Shown here: in pieces, positions 12,056 through 24,453 of the stretch | Position numbering within the stretch: position 1 is the first letter of the stretch | Layout of the letters: each line of letters begins with the position of its first letter | Source of the DNA: Chrysopilus asiliformis | Taxonomy: Eukaryota; Arthropoda; Insecta; Diptera; Rhagionidae | NCBI GenBank assembly: GCA_964034945.1 | Contig: OZ035963.1 | Span: forward strand, 3,805,328 to 3,869,327 | Length of the DNA stretch: 64,000 nt | Direction: 5' to 3' | The notes under the pieces: generated by a model | What the model saw: the letters and a program-made list of their open reading frames with translations, nothing else | The model's database searches: none | What the model was told of the DNA's origin: nothing | Position numbers and translations under genes: made by a program

Positions 12056-14842
12056 CGTAAGGCGTGGTTGACCCACGGGCGCAGACTGTATTATTGCCTG
12101 ATTTGAAATTTGCATGTATTTTTATTATGTTTTTGTATTATGGGCAATAATCTCATTGCTCTATTTTTTACGATATTTCAAAATCTATTTTTTACGATAT
12201 TTTTCAGTATAGATAGATAGATAGATTTAACGCGCGGCCGGAGAGTAGGCGCCGACGAGGACCTGTGAGTGGAAGGGTAAACCGCGAAACTGTTTGGGGT
12301 GCAGCCCCTAGTTTACAAAGAAAATGTCAACATTTTCTATTTTTAAAAATTTTGGTCGAGCAGTTTTCTACCATAAAGAGCAGGCCGAAGATCCATAAGT
12401 TTCTTCACGGATTATCCTGTCTTTAATGAGGTTGAAAAACGGATGGACAGAGACTGTAAAAATAGTGATAATAAACAGAATATTTGATATTTTCTAATTT
12501 CTTTGTTCCTGCAATACGAATATCCTTAATATGGTAATTATTTGAGGCTTTTGTAGAGTAGCATTCCAAAATATCTTGTTGACAATTCTGTGCATTTCCT
12601 TTCATTTCACTATTCTTCTGTCGGATAATGTTATGGATTCAGTTTAACAATCCTTTTAGACTTTTTCGACCACTTTTTCCGATCTCACAAAAGATACTCC
12701 AATCTGGATGCTATGCAAATGAACTTTCCCAACAATACAAAATGGTGTGAGATCTGACGAGTTTTTCTTTCAATTTTTTTCACATTGGAAAATTATAAGA
12801 ATAGAAATCTGTAAGAAATGAGTGCAGAGGATCCAGATAGGTGCTACTATCTATTGTTTACACGGTTATTGTATTCAAAAGTACTCTTATCTATCTATAG
12901 ATATTTTTATGCTATCTTAAATAGATGAATGTCTATTAAAAATACAGTCTAGTTATTTGGTGTGAATTTCTATGCCTCGATTGTTGGTAAAACAATGGAA
13001 GACTTCTTAATTAGAATGTTCTTTTATGAAAAAGTCTTTTGTTGAAGATTCTCTTCGAAAAGGATTTTTAGTTAGTCTGCATATATCTATATATATATGG
13101 GTGTATAAATATTTCACAGTTTAAACTTTCGTTTGGAATTCCATATGCCAAAGGAAAGAATGCGCTTTCGTGGAAACCCCACAAAATGAATGTTGATTAT
13201 GGGCAGACGTTTTCGTTAGCTTTTTCACTTTTATTATATTTTATTGAAAAAAAAGTTAATGTTCAACTTTTCAATTTATCTCATTCTATTCGAAATATCT
13301 TTAGCAACTTTTCTTTCAGACTATAAGAGGATTTTTAGTGTGATTATAAACTACTTATTTTATCAGTCGGTCATTTTGAAATCGGTTTCTTGTAAATTAG
13401 GGCCACGCAGGCCCGACGTGGTTTAGACCACTCGAAGATCAGTCTCCAGAGAAAAACATTTTTCAAAATATTACCGTCTCTTGGACAATTGAAGGGATTC
13501 GAATACGGATTTCACTATTAGAAAGGTAAGTTAATCACTCATAAATACCGTTCCCCTCTCTGTAAACCCCTTCTCCCGCTAACTCCTACAATTTTGAAGG
13601 AATTTGGATCCAATTTTACTATCAGAGAGGTCAATCCTCAAAATAATGTTTCACACGTCAAAATCTACCAGACCCATTTCTTAGTAATCTGTGCACCTCA
13701 AGATTTTTGGGGATGGACAGGCTAAATTTCGACCTGTACTGCAAAATTAGACGGTGAAGATGTCAGGGGCGGAGGTTCTATTAATTATGAAATCAGGTTA
13801 GGACGGTGTAGAAATATGGGCAATTGAATTAACTTGAGCCGCTCGAATAAACTCAAACAGAAAAAATCGTAAAAAAATGTGTTCATAACGATATTTTATG
13901 GCAAAAAAGACAAATTTTTTGGTGATTTTTTGCTACGTAATGGTGAAAATGTTAAAGTAAAAAGAAAAATTATTAAAGCTCATCAGCTCTTTTACACAGA
14001 CACTCATTTTATGACTAGCACGCATTAAATATTATACCGGAATGAATTTCCAATTAAATAAATTTTCCCGATCATTGAATTATTCGACTAAATGTGTACC
14101 TAGTCAAGTGCTATGATAAGTTTTCCCTTAATACAAACTAATCCGATAATAAACTTTATGAATGCTCATCGTGAAATTCAACAGAAGCATAAATAAAATC
14201 AATTAAACTTCAATTCTACAAATATGAATATAACTGTGAATAACATAAAATGGAGTTATGCTTATAAAAAATAAATGAATCAACTCTATTTGCGTCTTAC
14301 AGAGTTTCTTGCTTGTTGTGTTACTTCTTTGAGTGCAAATGGTACACGAATATTTGAAATCCAATAAACTTAACCCCCTTTCATGTCTGCGATGCGAAAT
14401 ATTGCGCGATGTTATGATGCAAAGATGTTGATACATAAATATTTACGTTAGATACGATTATAGATAGATGTATGAAGACAAGATGGTATGATATGATGGC
14501 CTTTCTATAACTTGAGACGCGCATTCGATCCATTCCTCGTCTCCGCTGAAAGGGATTCTAATAGAGTTTCCCGTTCGGTTATTCGCTGTTTTCTTCGTTT
14601 GGATATCGAATCACTAAACATGGCAATAAGGAGAATATCGCAAAAATCCCTGCACAGCTCTTGAGTCTAGAACTGAAATCAAAACCGAAAAAGTTCACAA
14701 AATACATACAGGAACAAAAACAAAGAAAAAAGAAAATGTCGACGAGAAAAATGTGAGGAAACATAAGATAAAAGTATAGCCAGCAAACTTAATGTGCTTT
14801 CCCATTTCATATTTTTATTTTCTGTCGAAGGAGGTAATACCA
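12056..14842. other. Unassigned stretch with a (GATA)n tract
   Basis: A short GATA microsatellite lies near 12209-12226. It is followed by a GC-rich segment and a small hairpin, GGGGTGCAGCCCC, near 12297. No gene is recognised. The rest is AT-rich without clear features. Confidence 0.5.
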
Positions 14843-15040
14843 TTACTGACACGTGAATTCCGCTCGTAGATTCCGTTTGATTAAATTCCAATCACGTTCA
14901 GAGTTCCCCATGGAGTAAATCTCCTTATCTCCTACCTCCAAAAAAAAAAAACCAGAGCGTTCTAATACGATCCCAACAGCAGCAATCACATTCAGTAGTA
15001 GGATCTCGAGAAGGTTGAAGGACCCGCAGCGACGCGTCAT
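14843..15040 (-). CDS. Possible small hydrophobic-N-terminus protein or first coding exon
   Basis: This is a 65-codon open frame in a locally GC-richer stretch. Residues 9-26 (NLLEILLLNVIAAVGIVL) form a hydrophobic helix that could be a signal peptide or membrane anchor. About 50 bp upstream on the same strand lies TCAGTTCG, which matches the insect initiator TCAKTY, and the leader beyond it is rich in GTTGTT. A possible 5' splice donor (GAG|GTAGGAG) lies after about codon 35, so the real coding part may be shorter. No family is recognised and chance cannot be excluded. Confidence 0.25.
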   Translation of the reverse strand: MTRRCGSFNLLEILLLNVIAAVGIVLERSGFFFLEVGDKEIYSMGNSERDWNLIKRNLRAEFTCQ

Positions 15041-15691
15041 CTACACAACTACATACTATCGCTGCAGAGAATCCTGAATCGAACTGAGCTGCTGACGAGC
15101 GTTACACCACATGTCTTACAAGGAAAAAAAGGATAAATAATCTGTATCCAATAGAAACAGCATCAGCGATAACAACAACAGGAAAAGGAGTAAAAACAAT
15201 TCCCAGGATAACAAAAACAACAACAACAACTTAAGTATGAAGAACAACAAAAACAAATTCGTGTAAATTTGGAGATGAGATGAAACCAGGGAGCTAGAAT
15301 CCTAGGGGATGTGACATTTAAACACGGCCTACGGCAGGTATTTTCTTCGATAGATATCCCATCTAGAACTAGTCTATATTTTATATTTAGGTTTGCATCA
15401 TTCCGTAATCATTTTTGCTTCATTATTGGAATATTTGTTGTCGGCGAAAATCAAACAACGGGTTTCTAGAAATTCAATACACAATCAAAGATACTTAAGG
15501 GTAGGACGTATTTATAAAAATTAAAACTAGAACATAGTTCCTTAATTGGTTCGATTAAAATAGCCAAACAAAAATTTGAATGGGTGGATTTCTATGTCTC
15601 ATGTTTGGAACTACATCTCCAGATGGAATTCAGCCCGCTTAAATTAAGATTCCGTCACTATTTTCTTTTTTGCTGATGCACCTGCAGTTCT
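15041..15691. other. CAA-rich and unassigned sequence
   Basis: Imperfect CAA repeats lie around 15168-15258, with reading frames closed in all phases. On the plus strand this looks like a transcribed leader or simple repeat. The rest shows nothing I can support. Confidence 0.4.
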
Positions 15692-16281
15692 AAACATAAC
15701 AAAAGCTATAATTGCCAATATGGCAATCATTGGAGACCCGTATGGTGATATTCGTATCAAAATTCGAACAGTTGTACCAAAATTCCACTTTGAAGTCAAA
15801 CTTTCCAATAAGATTTTTTAAAATTTATTCCAATCGGATTTTGATGTATGGAAGTTTTATGTAGAATCATATCCTAAATAACTTTTGTTCTTGCACTTTT
15901 TTGATAATATGCACCGTTTTTGAGATATTTACAAAAAACGTTTTCGTTCGTATGATGGGTACCCCCCCCCCTCTCCCCCCCTAATGGTTCATTTTTGCTC
16001 ATGAACGAACTTAGCCTCGAATTTTACGAAAAACGGATCTGCGCAAAATTTCAAGTCTCTAGCTCAATCCGTGCTCACACAATCCGCGCCACAGACGGAC
16101 AGACAGACAGACGGACAGACGGACGGACGGACAGACGGACGGACATGCAAAAATTAATTATTATTGTCATTCTAAACACACTGGTGTAATTCATTTTTAT
16201 GTGTGATGACGGGATCTTGGGGTTACAAACGGTAAGGCAAAGTTAATATACCCTTTGGTTTCACCATATGGGTATAAAAAA
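15692..16281 (+). mobile_element. HINE/DINE-1-like element, copy with short microsatellite
   Basis: This copy aligns over most of its length with 39132-39910. Shared parts, in order: AACATAACAAAAGCTATAAT, a degenerate ATTGCCA/TGGCAAT hairpin, a C-rich run, AAAAACGGATCTGCGCAAAA, a CAGACGG-type microsatellite (16092-16145), ACATGCAAAAATTAATTA, GTTACAAACGGTAAGGCAAA, and a 3' hairpin TATACCC (16247-16253) with GGGTATA (16270-16276). The order subterminal hairpin, RGAC microsatellite, 3' hairpin is that of Helentron-associated elements. No protein is encoded. Confidence 0.75.
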
Positions 16282-16435
16282 TAGTCGAGCGATAACGATT
16301 GGAAGTTTTTCTTGGGGAAAGGTAATTATGTTTGCTTGATCGATTTTTATAAAATACATTGGTCTGAAGTTTTTTTTATCAAACCCAAAAATCAGTATGT
16401 AAACTCGTTGACTGCAACAAAAGATTGCTCTAGAC

Positions 16436-16738
16436 CAGGCATCATCAGCTAGTGGCTCGGCTGGCTCATCACACAGATTGGATTTAACAGCGTAGCCACT
16501 ATAATCGACCTTTTATTGTGTGCTGTAATGCTTGTGTGTGCGGCTTCGGATCGCAGGAATAAAACGAATCGTGCTTTGAGTTGGAATCGAGGCATTTCTA
16601 GCATGACGCATTTCATTTTAAATCAGTTCGTGTCAAGCCATTGCCGTGGAAGGTTGTGTTTCATTGAACTGTATTTTTATTTGTAGTGGTTACAAAGTTT
16701 GATTGTAAAGGTAGCGACAGTTACTTTGATGGCCCCTG
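16436..16738. mobile_element. 303-bp hAT-type MITE
   Basis: An exact 8-bp duplication, CTCTAGAC (16428-16435 and 16739-16746), flanks ends CAGGCATCATCA and, reverse-complemented, CAGGGGCCATCA, which match at 9 of 12 positions. CAGG termini with 8-bp duplications fit hAT. The element is less AT-rich than its surroundings and has no coding frame. Confidence 0.85.
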
Positions 16739-16746
16739 CTCTAGAC

Positions 16747-19028
16747 TGTTCCCCTTACATTGACGGCTGGACATATTTTTTGATTTTATAAGAAAATGAC
16801 TTAAATTTCAGTAAGAAATAATTTCATAATTTATAAGAGAAGTTCATAATACTCATGTATCAATAAAATGTGGATTAGTCTGAATTTCTTCAGATTTTCG
16901 GTTATATGTGACCCCTAAAGTGTTTTGAGCATCCCTTCCCCTAAAAGAAAAGGTTAACAGCCCAGTTATTGTAATGACTCAATTCTCATTGGCGATGATG
17001 ATCCTGTCAAAAGTTTATTACGACACGAACAAGCTGGGATTTACGAAAATACTTTGAGAATATAGGCTTTTGCCCACCGACCACTTTTGATGTGTTTTCG
17101 ATTTTTATGCGTTTCGTTTTGTTTTGTTTATTGATGCCCTTCTTTTATGTGTTTCGGTATGAAAAACCAGTAAAATTTATTTATGGATGTATTTTTTTTT
17201 AGAATAAATTTACAAAAAGGACAAATGGGATAAATACAGCTGAACAAGTAACCCGGAAAATTAATGCGAGTGGGATTTTTTTTTTTAAATATTCGAAAAT
17301 AAATTTTCTAGAAATTATTGATTATTAACTGAAATTCATCGTTGTATAAAACAGGAATTTTTTCAAAACCAAAAAAAAAGCCTGAGGAAAACATCCTAAT
17401 TTTGAGTTATTATAGTATTTCAAATTGAATAAACAACATAACCATATCAAATATTCAATTAAAGCATTTATATTTACCCCACAATATTATTGTGTGAAAC
17501 CAAATAAAATATTAATTGCATTGTGTTCAAACTACGAAACATAATTAAAGATTAAAAGTACACAATGTTGCAAATGTTTGCCATTTGATTAAACATTTCT
17601 ACAACCAAATAGCTTTATTGTGAAATTTGCAAATACTGCGAATTTGAATAGCAGCAAAAAAAAACCGTCCAACAAATTTAATACACGTCAACATAAATGA
17701 AAAATTTGTTTTAATTAAAAAAAAAGGTTAGATTTTAAACTATTTATGTATATTTGGGCGAAATAATTGCAAATGTTATTTAGAAAATGTATGAACTGCT
17801 GAAATTGGGTTTAAAATCTGTCCAGAAAACAAAACTATGTGAAATATCGGGATTTCGTACGTTTCGAGCTATTTTCATATTATAGGAAAGTTAAATCCTC
17901 TTAAAAACATTTGTGATGGAAATTTCCCTGTCTAACAAATTAAAGTTCAATTTTAATCGCATGAACATAAATTCTCGCTAACATGACAACATGAAGGTTC
18001 GTTTATTAACAACATTTAGTTAAGACATGATATTAGAACTAAACAAACTATGCTCATACATGAGTTTCGAGTCTATGATAGCTAGGAGAGGCCAAAATAT
18101 AGTTCATTATGGCGACAGGAGCATAAAGCTGTATAGAATAAACCGACCAACAACTCAGTATAGGATGACTACGAATAGCATAACTTTCCTCACAGGGCGG
18201 GGGTGTGGGTATCCGTCACCCATATTTTTGATGAGATGCGGACGGGGAGAGACATTAAGTTTTTGGTCAAATGAGGTCTATATGATGCTAATACATAATT
18301 TGTGCGAAATACGAATGAACATACATCGACCTAAAATGTTAACAGCAGTCAAGAGTGCAATTAACAGTTGCATAGTGAATGCGGTTTCGGTTTATTGCAC
18401 CAATATCAACTGGAAATTGTCAAGTGCAAGCATATATTTATCTGTACGAGTTTATTTCGAGAAATATTAATAAACTTTCGAAAGAACTAGAACAAATACT
18501 TAAGTGTCTTTAAAATAGTTTTGTTTAATTAGCAAAAATGAAAAAAAAATGCAGAATCGACCATGGCCACCATGGCAGGTATGTTAATAAAACCTTAAAA
18601 ATGCTGCACCCGAATTTTTGGGGCGTAATCAGTGGACTAACTTCAAATATGCTTACCCTCTCTTCTGTTCCTGGGAAATTCTCACTCTTATCAATTAAAC
18701 ACTTTTTTCTATTTTTTTTATAGGATTAAACATTTCGATGATTTTATAAAAGCTGTTTTTCAAGAATTTGGACCAAAATTGTGACATGTGAAATCGTAGG
18801 TGCAGTAGCAAAGTAGAACATTTGATCGGTATCTAAATTTTAGGAGGCTGAGCATCATTTAAAATATCAGTTGTGATCCACACAAGACTTTCCTTTTCAA
18901 TATTTCATTACAGTTTCGGAAAAATACTTGAAAAGCTTTATACACATTTTTTTATCAAAAGCGCACAAAAAGCAGTAGCAACTATTTTTGAAACTTAAAA
19001 GAATAATTGTGTTTTTAAAGATTTTGAT
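16747..19028. other. Unassigned AT-rich stretch
   Basis: The stretch contains many A and T runs. An open frame of 147 codons at 18027-18470 has no domain, signal or biased composition that I recognise. A possible short first coding exon at 18538-18578 is listed separately. Confidence 0.5.
18538..18578 (+). other. Possible short first coding exon with 5' splice donor
   Basis: Two ATGs (18538, and the pair at 18563 and 18572) precede CAG|GTATGT, a strong match to the 5' splice-site consensus, with the cut after 18578. The ATG at 18572 sits in GCCACCATGG, an optimal initiation context. Frames entering the donor would read MKKKCRIDHGHHG or MATMA. No acceptor partner was identified and the call is speculative. 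Confidence 0.2.
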
Positions 19029-19295
19029 TTAACCCTCATACTGTCCTTAAGAAAAATAACGTATGATGTCTTCGTGGGTCAAGAATGACCCATTATGACC
19101 CATTTATGACCCATGAAGACTACAGTGCTCTTCAATGGATTAAAATATGAACAAATAGATTATTCTTTTCGGTATTCAAAAGAAATTTGTTCCCAGAGCC
19201 TACACCATACAAACATTGTTCATGTAGTTGAGAAGATACTTTTAATTAAAATCGAATTTGGGTCAGAAATGACCCGAGGACAGTATGGGGGTTAA
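19029..19295. mobile_element. piggyBac-like MITE with TTAA duplication
   Basis: The target TTAA is present at both ends (19029-19032 and 19292-19295). The inverted ends read CCCTCATACTGTCCT and, reverse-complemented, CCCCCATACTGTCCT, differing at one of 15 positions. Subterminal GGGTCAAGAATGACCC and GGGTCAGAAATGACCC are each palindromic. TTAA targets and CCC ends are the hallmark of piggyBac elements. At 267 bp it has no room for a transposase and would depend on one in trans. Confidence 0.88.
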
Positions 19296-20900
19296 AGAAA
19301 CTTCTTTGGAGTAATTTTCCTGAACATTGCTCACTTTTTACTTTTATTGAAAAATTGAAATAGCTTACGTGTTTCAACTTATTGCGCACGTCATTAAAAA
19401 TCCCATCTCCAAAATACGTACGTGTTTGTATGAAAATATTCCGTGCTGACCATACCAGACTCCTTACTGAATGTTATATGAGTTTGGGACTTCATTAAAT
19501 CTAGAAGCTTTGTTTAAAACAAAAATTAAATTTGCATGAGATAAATAAGATAAGGACGAAATCATTTCGTTTATCCATAAGAAGATACGCAAATTTTCTT
19601 ATTTTTAGTCCGTCCATCCGTTCGTCCATTCGTCCGTCATCTAATCTTTTATTAACTTTCTGTCATTTTTTCGCAAAGAAAAAAGTTCAATTTTTATGAA
19701 CTGATGTTTTGTGATAGCGGCGACAACAACAAAATTCTAAAAGAAAAAAAAATCCTTGTTAATAATTTATAATGAATAATCGTTTCGGAAGAATAAAGTT
19801 TTTTTTTTGTTTTTCCATTGTCTTTCTCAGTTGTCCTTTATATCTTAGGACAAAGATAATAAAATAGAAGATGATTTCGGTAATGTTTCACCGACAACAA
19901 TTTTTATTGAAATCTTTTTTTACCTGACATACTCGATGAGAGTTATGTGTGTTAACAAAGGTATAAACTTTAGGTTCGACCACACCTCTAAAGATGTATA
20001 AAAATTTCCGTATTCAGCAATAAAACGGCCGCCCACTCAAGTATGGACGACAAATAAAATATATGTACATAAAATCGAGGGGGAATAAATGGCAAGGAAG
20101 TGGAAATATATTGCGGAAAGGGCATCTTATATAGCCTTGTTGTCAACCATTGGAGAAGATGGAATGTTCCCTCAGGCAGATAATGTTAAATCATGACGAT
20201 TGCCTGCCACAGTGTTTGCGAAATGGCCAAAGACTTTTAATTTATTCATGTCCTTATCTTGGCCAAGAGGTCCTTCCATTTTATAGGGCTTCGTGCAAGA
20301 AAATCTTTTTTTTTTATCTTCAGCCTTCTCCGCCACCGGAGAAACTTGTACTATATGGCTTTTGCGACTGTTGATTCTCCTACAGGGTACCGACACAGGA
20401 TAGAATTGGAATACACGGTCAAATTCAAGCGTGGAGTCGGAGTTGGTTCTTCATGGATGGTTAATTTTCATTCAGTGTATTTAAGACTTGCAGAACTTGA
20501 GCGCAAGGAAAGAAAGCAAATCAATGACCTTATATTCGTGTACTGAAATTAAAAAAATAAATTCGGGTTTCGAGATAAAGTTTTTTAATGTGTTGCCAAA
20601 GAAAAAGAGGGATATACATTGTTTTTGGCTGAAATTGGCCAAGATTTCCCATATTCGAGACAAGTTCAAAACCATTCGACTGATTATTCCGAACTTTAAG
20701 ACAATATCTTTTTGGAACGGGGAAAGGAAGAAAATGGAAAATGTTTTAACTTGCTTTCCAAAGGTTGAACTTTAAAACCATTCGGCCGACTAAATTTAAT
20801 TTTTTTTTTGGAAGGGGGCAAGAGAGGGGGAGGATAATTTATCTTATATACTTTCCTTGCCAATCCTAAAACTTTCCAGCCCATCCCCAGCATATTCCTT
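19296..20900. other. Unassigned stretch with a GTCC-type microsatellite
   Basis: A short GTCCATCC/GTCC tract lies near 19609-19640, the reverse complement of the RGAC type. Several overlapping frames of 60-95 codons around 20150-20900 exclude one another in phase and have no recognised motif. Confidence 0.45.
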
Positions 20901-21760
20901 TAGAAACGCATATCCGATATTCACATAAGTGCGAATTTCGTCCCTGACCTTAGCGCCAGGACCTTAAACACCATAAAAGTCATCATCAGCCCGGAGGACA
21001 TTTCAGTCCACAAGCTATTAAAGCGAAATATCCTTCGTGTTCATTCCCTTTTGCGCGTCTTATTAAAAATTCAGAAAGTGCTGACTTTTCCTTCCTCCAT
21101 GCAAATAAAATGCCACATAAAACCGACAGCAATGAGCTTTAGATCCTGCCGACCATTAGAAAATGACCTGCTACCGAATTCCGTAACGTTGCGTCTAGGA
21201 TCACTGCTGGTGGTCGTCCTCCACTTCAGCACGTAGAGAAAACATCTTTCTTGTTTTTTCCATGTTTTTCTGAGTTGCTTCCACTCAACGCCTTTCCGTC
21301 AAGTAATTCCCGTTTACTTCATGTGGCCGCCGCGTTCATCCTTAAACGATGCGCAAAAACAACGAGAAAAGGACCTCATTACTAATTATTTTCATTAGAG
21401 TATGGAAAACATTACGAATGTCTGGCGATTCCGGCCGTGGATGGCTAAATGAATGTCTCTATGTCAACCAGGATCAGTGGTCCTCCGCGTGTGGGAGAGA
21501 GGGGGGCTGGCTGTGTTAGTGATGACGGGAACGACAGCAGTGATGCGATATTAACGGCTCAGGCTTAATTAGCCATGCTCTTAGTTGTGTCGGTTGGTGG
21601 GCATATCCTCCTTTGAATCCGGAATCCTCCCAGCTTCGAGCTGCGGACGATGCTTTGAGTTAATCCTGTATGGGGATCGCTTTTGTTGCTATTCTGTGTA
21701 TACAAACAGCAGTAGCACAAGCTTATTTCACCAATCGAGCTTTAGCAGAGCTCATCCTCT
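20901..21760. other. Locally GC-richer segment, possible conserved or regulatory DNA
   Basis: This block is visibly less AT-rich than its flanks, lacks long A/T runs, and contains homeodomain-type sites (CTTAATTAGCC near 21564 and GTTAATCC near 21660). No frame continues across it. Candidate roles are an enhancer, an untranslated exon or old repeat DNA; the sequence alone does not decide. Confidence 0.3.
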
Positions 21761-22570
21761 TTAGCCCCACCGTCCATTTTGTAATGTATTATTCATTCAT
21801 CCGGCATTACAGCGATTTTTTTTCACAGAGCCTTTTTGTGAGGATATAATAGCCAGGATAGGCACATAGGAAAAGTGTTCCCGACGGTCCTTTCATTCTG
21901 TGTCAATCTCTTAGATACATTTTTCCCCCGTTCACCGTGTAGGGATATTCATATAAACGTTTTTTTTTTCTCTTCCGTTTTATTATTTTTTTCATCATTT
22001 TTTTTTGTGGTCTGCGCCTCTATTCGAACCACTTTTTTTTGACAAAACTGATGGATGTGAACAAAGCAAAGGTTGACATTTTTTCCCCGTTCGATAAAAA
22101 GCTGGACGGAATGAAGTCATGGGAAATGGGTGGCCTTCTGTCAAAGTGGAAACCACCGAATTTTTCAGCGGTCTGTGAAGGATATTAAAGAATTTTTGGG
22201 AAAAAAGCCACAAAAATGAGAAACTTGGATGGATTTTGTGGAGAAACTTAATTAGCAAATTTCAACAGAGTTTTATTGAATTTTTTTTCGAGTTCATTAT
22301 GTTGGAATTTAATCCCAGAATTATTAAAAATATATGAAAATTCTTAGATTATTCATTAAATGTTGAAAAGATTTGGCTTTCTCTTATTAAGATAATTGAA
22401 CTTTTTTTCATTAAACAAATATTTTCTTTTGATTAATTTTTCATATATTTTTGGCAGGAATATCTTCAGGTCCTTGGCAGGATTTCCCAAAAGGCTGCAG
22501 GTGTTGTTAATAGGTTTCAAAGTAACTTTCCATCGGCTTTGAGACTTCAGTGTTTGGATAAAAGGAGTTG
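21761..22570. other. Unassigned AT-rich stretch
   Basis: Nothing was found beyond long T runs near 21960-22010 and short frames without motifs. Confidence 0.5.
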
Positions 22571-22720
22571 CCTAAACGACATTTGTAAGGTGTTAAAACA
22601 GTGATGGAAGCATGTACTTGCTAATGGTGGCTGTGGGTGGCATTCACGCAGCTTCCAATTGTTTGTTGAATTAAAATCCAACATTTGTAAGGTATTTCAG
22701 ACAGTTGGTGTCGCTAGCAA
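22571..22720 (+). repeat. Two copies of the ACATTTGTAAGG repeat
   Basis: Exact 12-mers occur at 22579-22590 and 22681-22692. The flanks share little with the longer copies at 35270 and 58850, so these may be decayed or only the core is retained. Confidence 0.5.
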
Positions 22721-22984
22721 ACAGCAGTGGCTCTCATGCACCAGTACTACCTATCCTTAAAAAGGACAAATTTTAGAATTTTCTTGCAATTTGTCGTTCT
22801 CAGAATTTAATTTCATTCATGAAGTTAGCGGTTTTAAGTCAACCGTGAAGTTAACGGTTCACATATTTCCATGCCAACCGCTGACGTCACGGTTAGCATA
22901 AATGTTGCTTGAACTCCCTTTCTTTAAGAATACATTCTTGAGACTAAGTTTTTTTAATCGAACAATTGAAGCAAAAAAAAAATT

Positions 22985-23100
22985 TCCCGCTTCTGCACGT
23001 GCAGTTTTACATGGATTGCGAATCATTGATGTTTTGCAACATTTGTAAGGTTTTCGGGACAATCCAACCACAGGACAGACCACAGAAAGCATTATAAATC
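22985..23100 (+). repeat. Copy of the ACATTTGTAAGG dispersed repeat
   Basis: The upstream block CTGCACGTGCAGTTTTACATGG, GGATTGCGAATC and the exact 12-mer (23039-23050) are in the same order as in the copies at 35270, 48110 and 58850. The downstream part (GGACAATCCAACC) is diverged. Confidence 0.6.
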
Positions 23101-23506
23101 ACATAAAGCCGTCCCTCTACCGCTTAACTCGCTACATAAGTGTTGTTTTTAACGATTTGACAAACTGATTTTCTTTGAGGTTTTTCTCTGAGTAAAAGAA
23201 ACAGGTCTGCTTGTCGAAATTTCTTACAATTAGTACCACCCGCAAAAACTTAAAAAAAAACATTAAAAAGCTTTGATTTTATGTTGGAACTCATGTGTTT
23301 CACACAAGCAATTGAGTTAAATTGATCCTACATATAGTGAATACTAAATAGCAACGAATTAATTTACTTCATTCAGCGATAACAAAGAATTTAATTCAGA
23401 GGAAAGTATTTTTAGTATGATAGAGTTTATGTCACATAGCATAATCTATGTGTATATATTCAGGATAGTTTTTACCTAGACTCCCACCTATTTTCTTCCA
23501 TTCACA

Positions 23507-23716
23507 GCTCGCACAGTGCTAAAAATCAGTGTTCAAGAAAGACATTCTGGTTTCCATTCAGTATTTTCCCTGTCGCCAATTCCCTATCGCACCGTTATAG
23601 TTGCATTTATCGCTGTACCTGAGTCGGTTACCTGGAATACAGTAAACTACACTTGGAGCAAATCTAAAGAATTGAAGTTCATTTCACAAACTTCTCACGT
23701 TCGTGTAATTTTATAA
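23507..23716 (+). other. Possible terminal coding exon
   Basis: A pyrimidine-rich tract ending in TTCCATTCACAG precedes a frame open to a stop at 23714-23716. It includes an ATG-free segment reading TVLKISVQERHSGFH and later VPESVTWNTVNYTW. The span is less AT-rich than nearby DNA. No family is recognised, and acceptor-like sequence followed by about 65 open codons can occur by chance here. Confidence 0.2.
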
Positions 23717-24378
23717 AACATTTTCCTAACTAGGTTAAAGCATGAAATAGAGCGAAAGGTCGTAAAATTAAATTCCGAGGTAAAAATTACCTTCCGTAGC
23801 GCAGAAAAAATAAAATGATATGGAAAACATCAACAAATAAGATTTTCATAGCGAAAAAAAATATATTAATAACCACTCTGGCCGGCTGGTTGTTTTATTG
23901 TCAATAGAAAACAAGCTTTTTTTTTATTAAGTAGATTTTTGTCCCAGGAGTTTGCCATAATAATGATAAAACAACCTATGATATCAACTTTTTTTTAAAT
24001 ATGTACATATTTTTATTGATTTCACGCGGATCGATGAAAATATTTAAACAAATTATAATATAGTATTATGTTCACACAGTTATTGTCCTCCACTTTTCAC
24101 AGAGAAATAAAAAAAAACTGGAAAATCTTCAGAAAATAAACAGCAAAAACAACGTCACATTTGGAAGAGCTCTAAGGAAAGGTCCCAAAGGGCAAAAAGC
24201 ATAAGGCGCCGTAATTTAAAATAATTTGTCACAGACAAAGTTGACAAACATATCACGTAACAGTTTTTTTTTCACTCTTTGTATTCGGAACGTCTCAGCT
24301 TTCGTATTGCGCCAACGAATTTCCGCCGCTCCCACACCTTTCAACCCATTGCTCCTTTTTACCTTTTGCCCTTATCAG

Positions 24379-24453
24379 GTTCCCATTCAACAAGAGATCA
24401 CATTTAGCTGCCGACCCGAAAGTGAGAAAATGGGTAACACATCAGCCCTGTAA
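24379..24453 (+). other. Possible terminal coding exon
   Basis: ACCTTTTGCCCTTATCAG is a good acceptor-like tract. The frame after it reads VPIQQEITFSCRPESEK and ends at 24453. It is too short to judge by composition and no family is recognised. Confidence 0.17.

Noticed and set aside
12280..12325. GGGGTGCAGCCCCTAGTTT as a Helitron 3' end
   Set aside because: The hairpin abuts CTAG directly instead of lying about 10 nt before it, and no 5' end was found.
18027..18470. 147-codon plus-strand open frame
   Set aside because: No motif, no splice or promoter context, and codon content not distinct from surroundings. I could not support it as a gene.
19970..19995. GGTTCGACCACACC as a tRNA T-arm
   Set aside because: No acceptor, D or anticodon arms could be built around it. 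I found no credible tRNA gene in the window.
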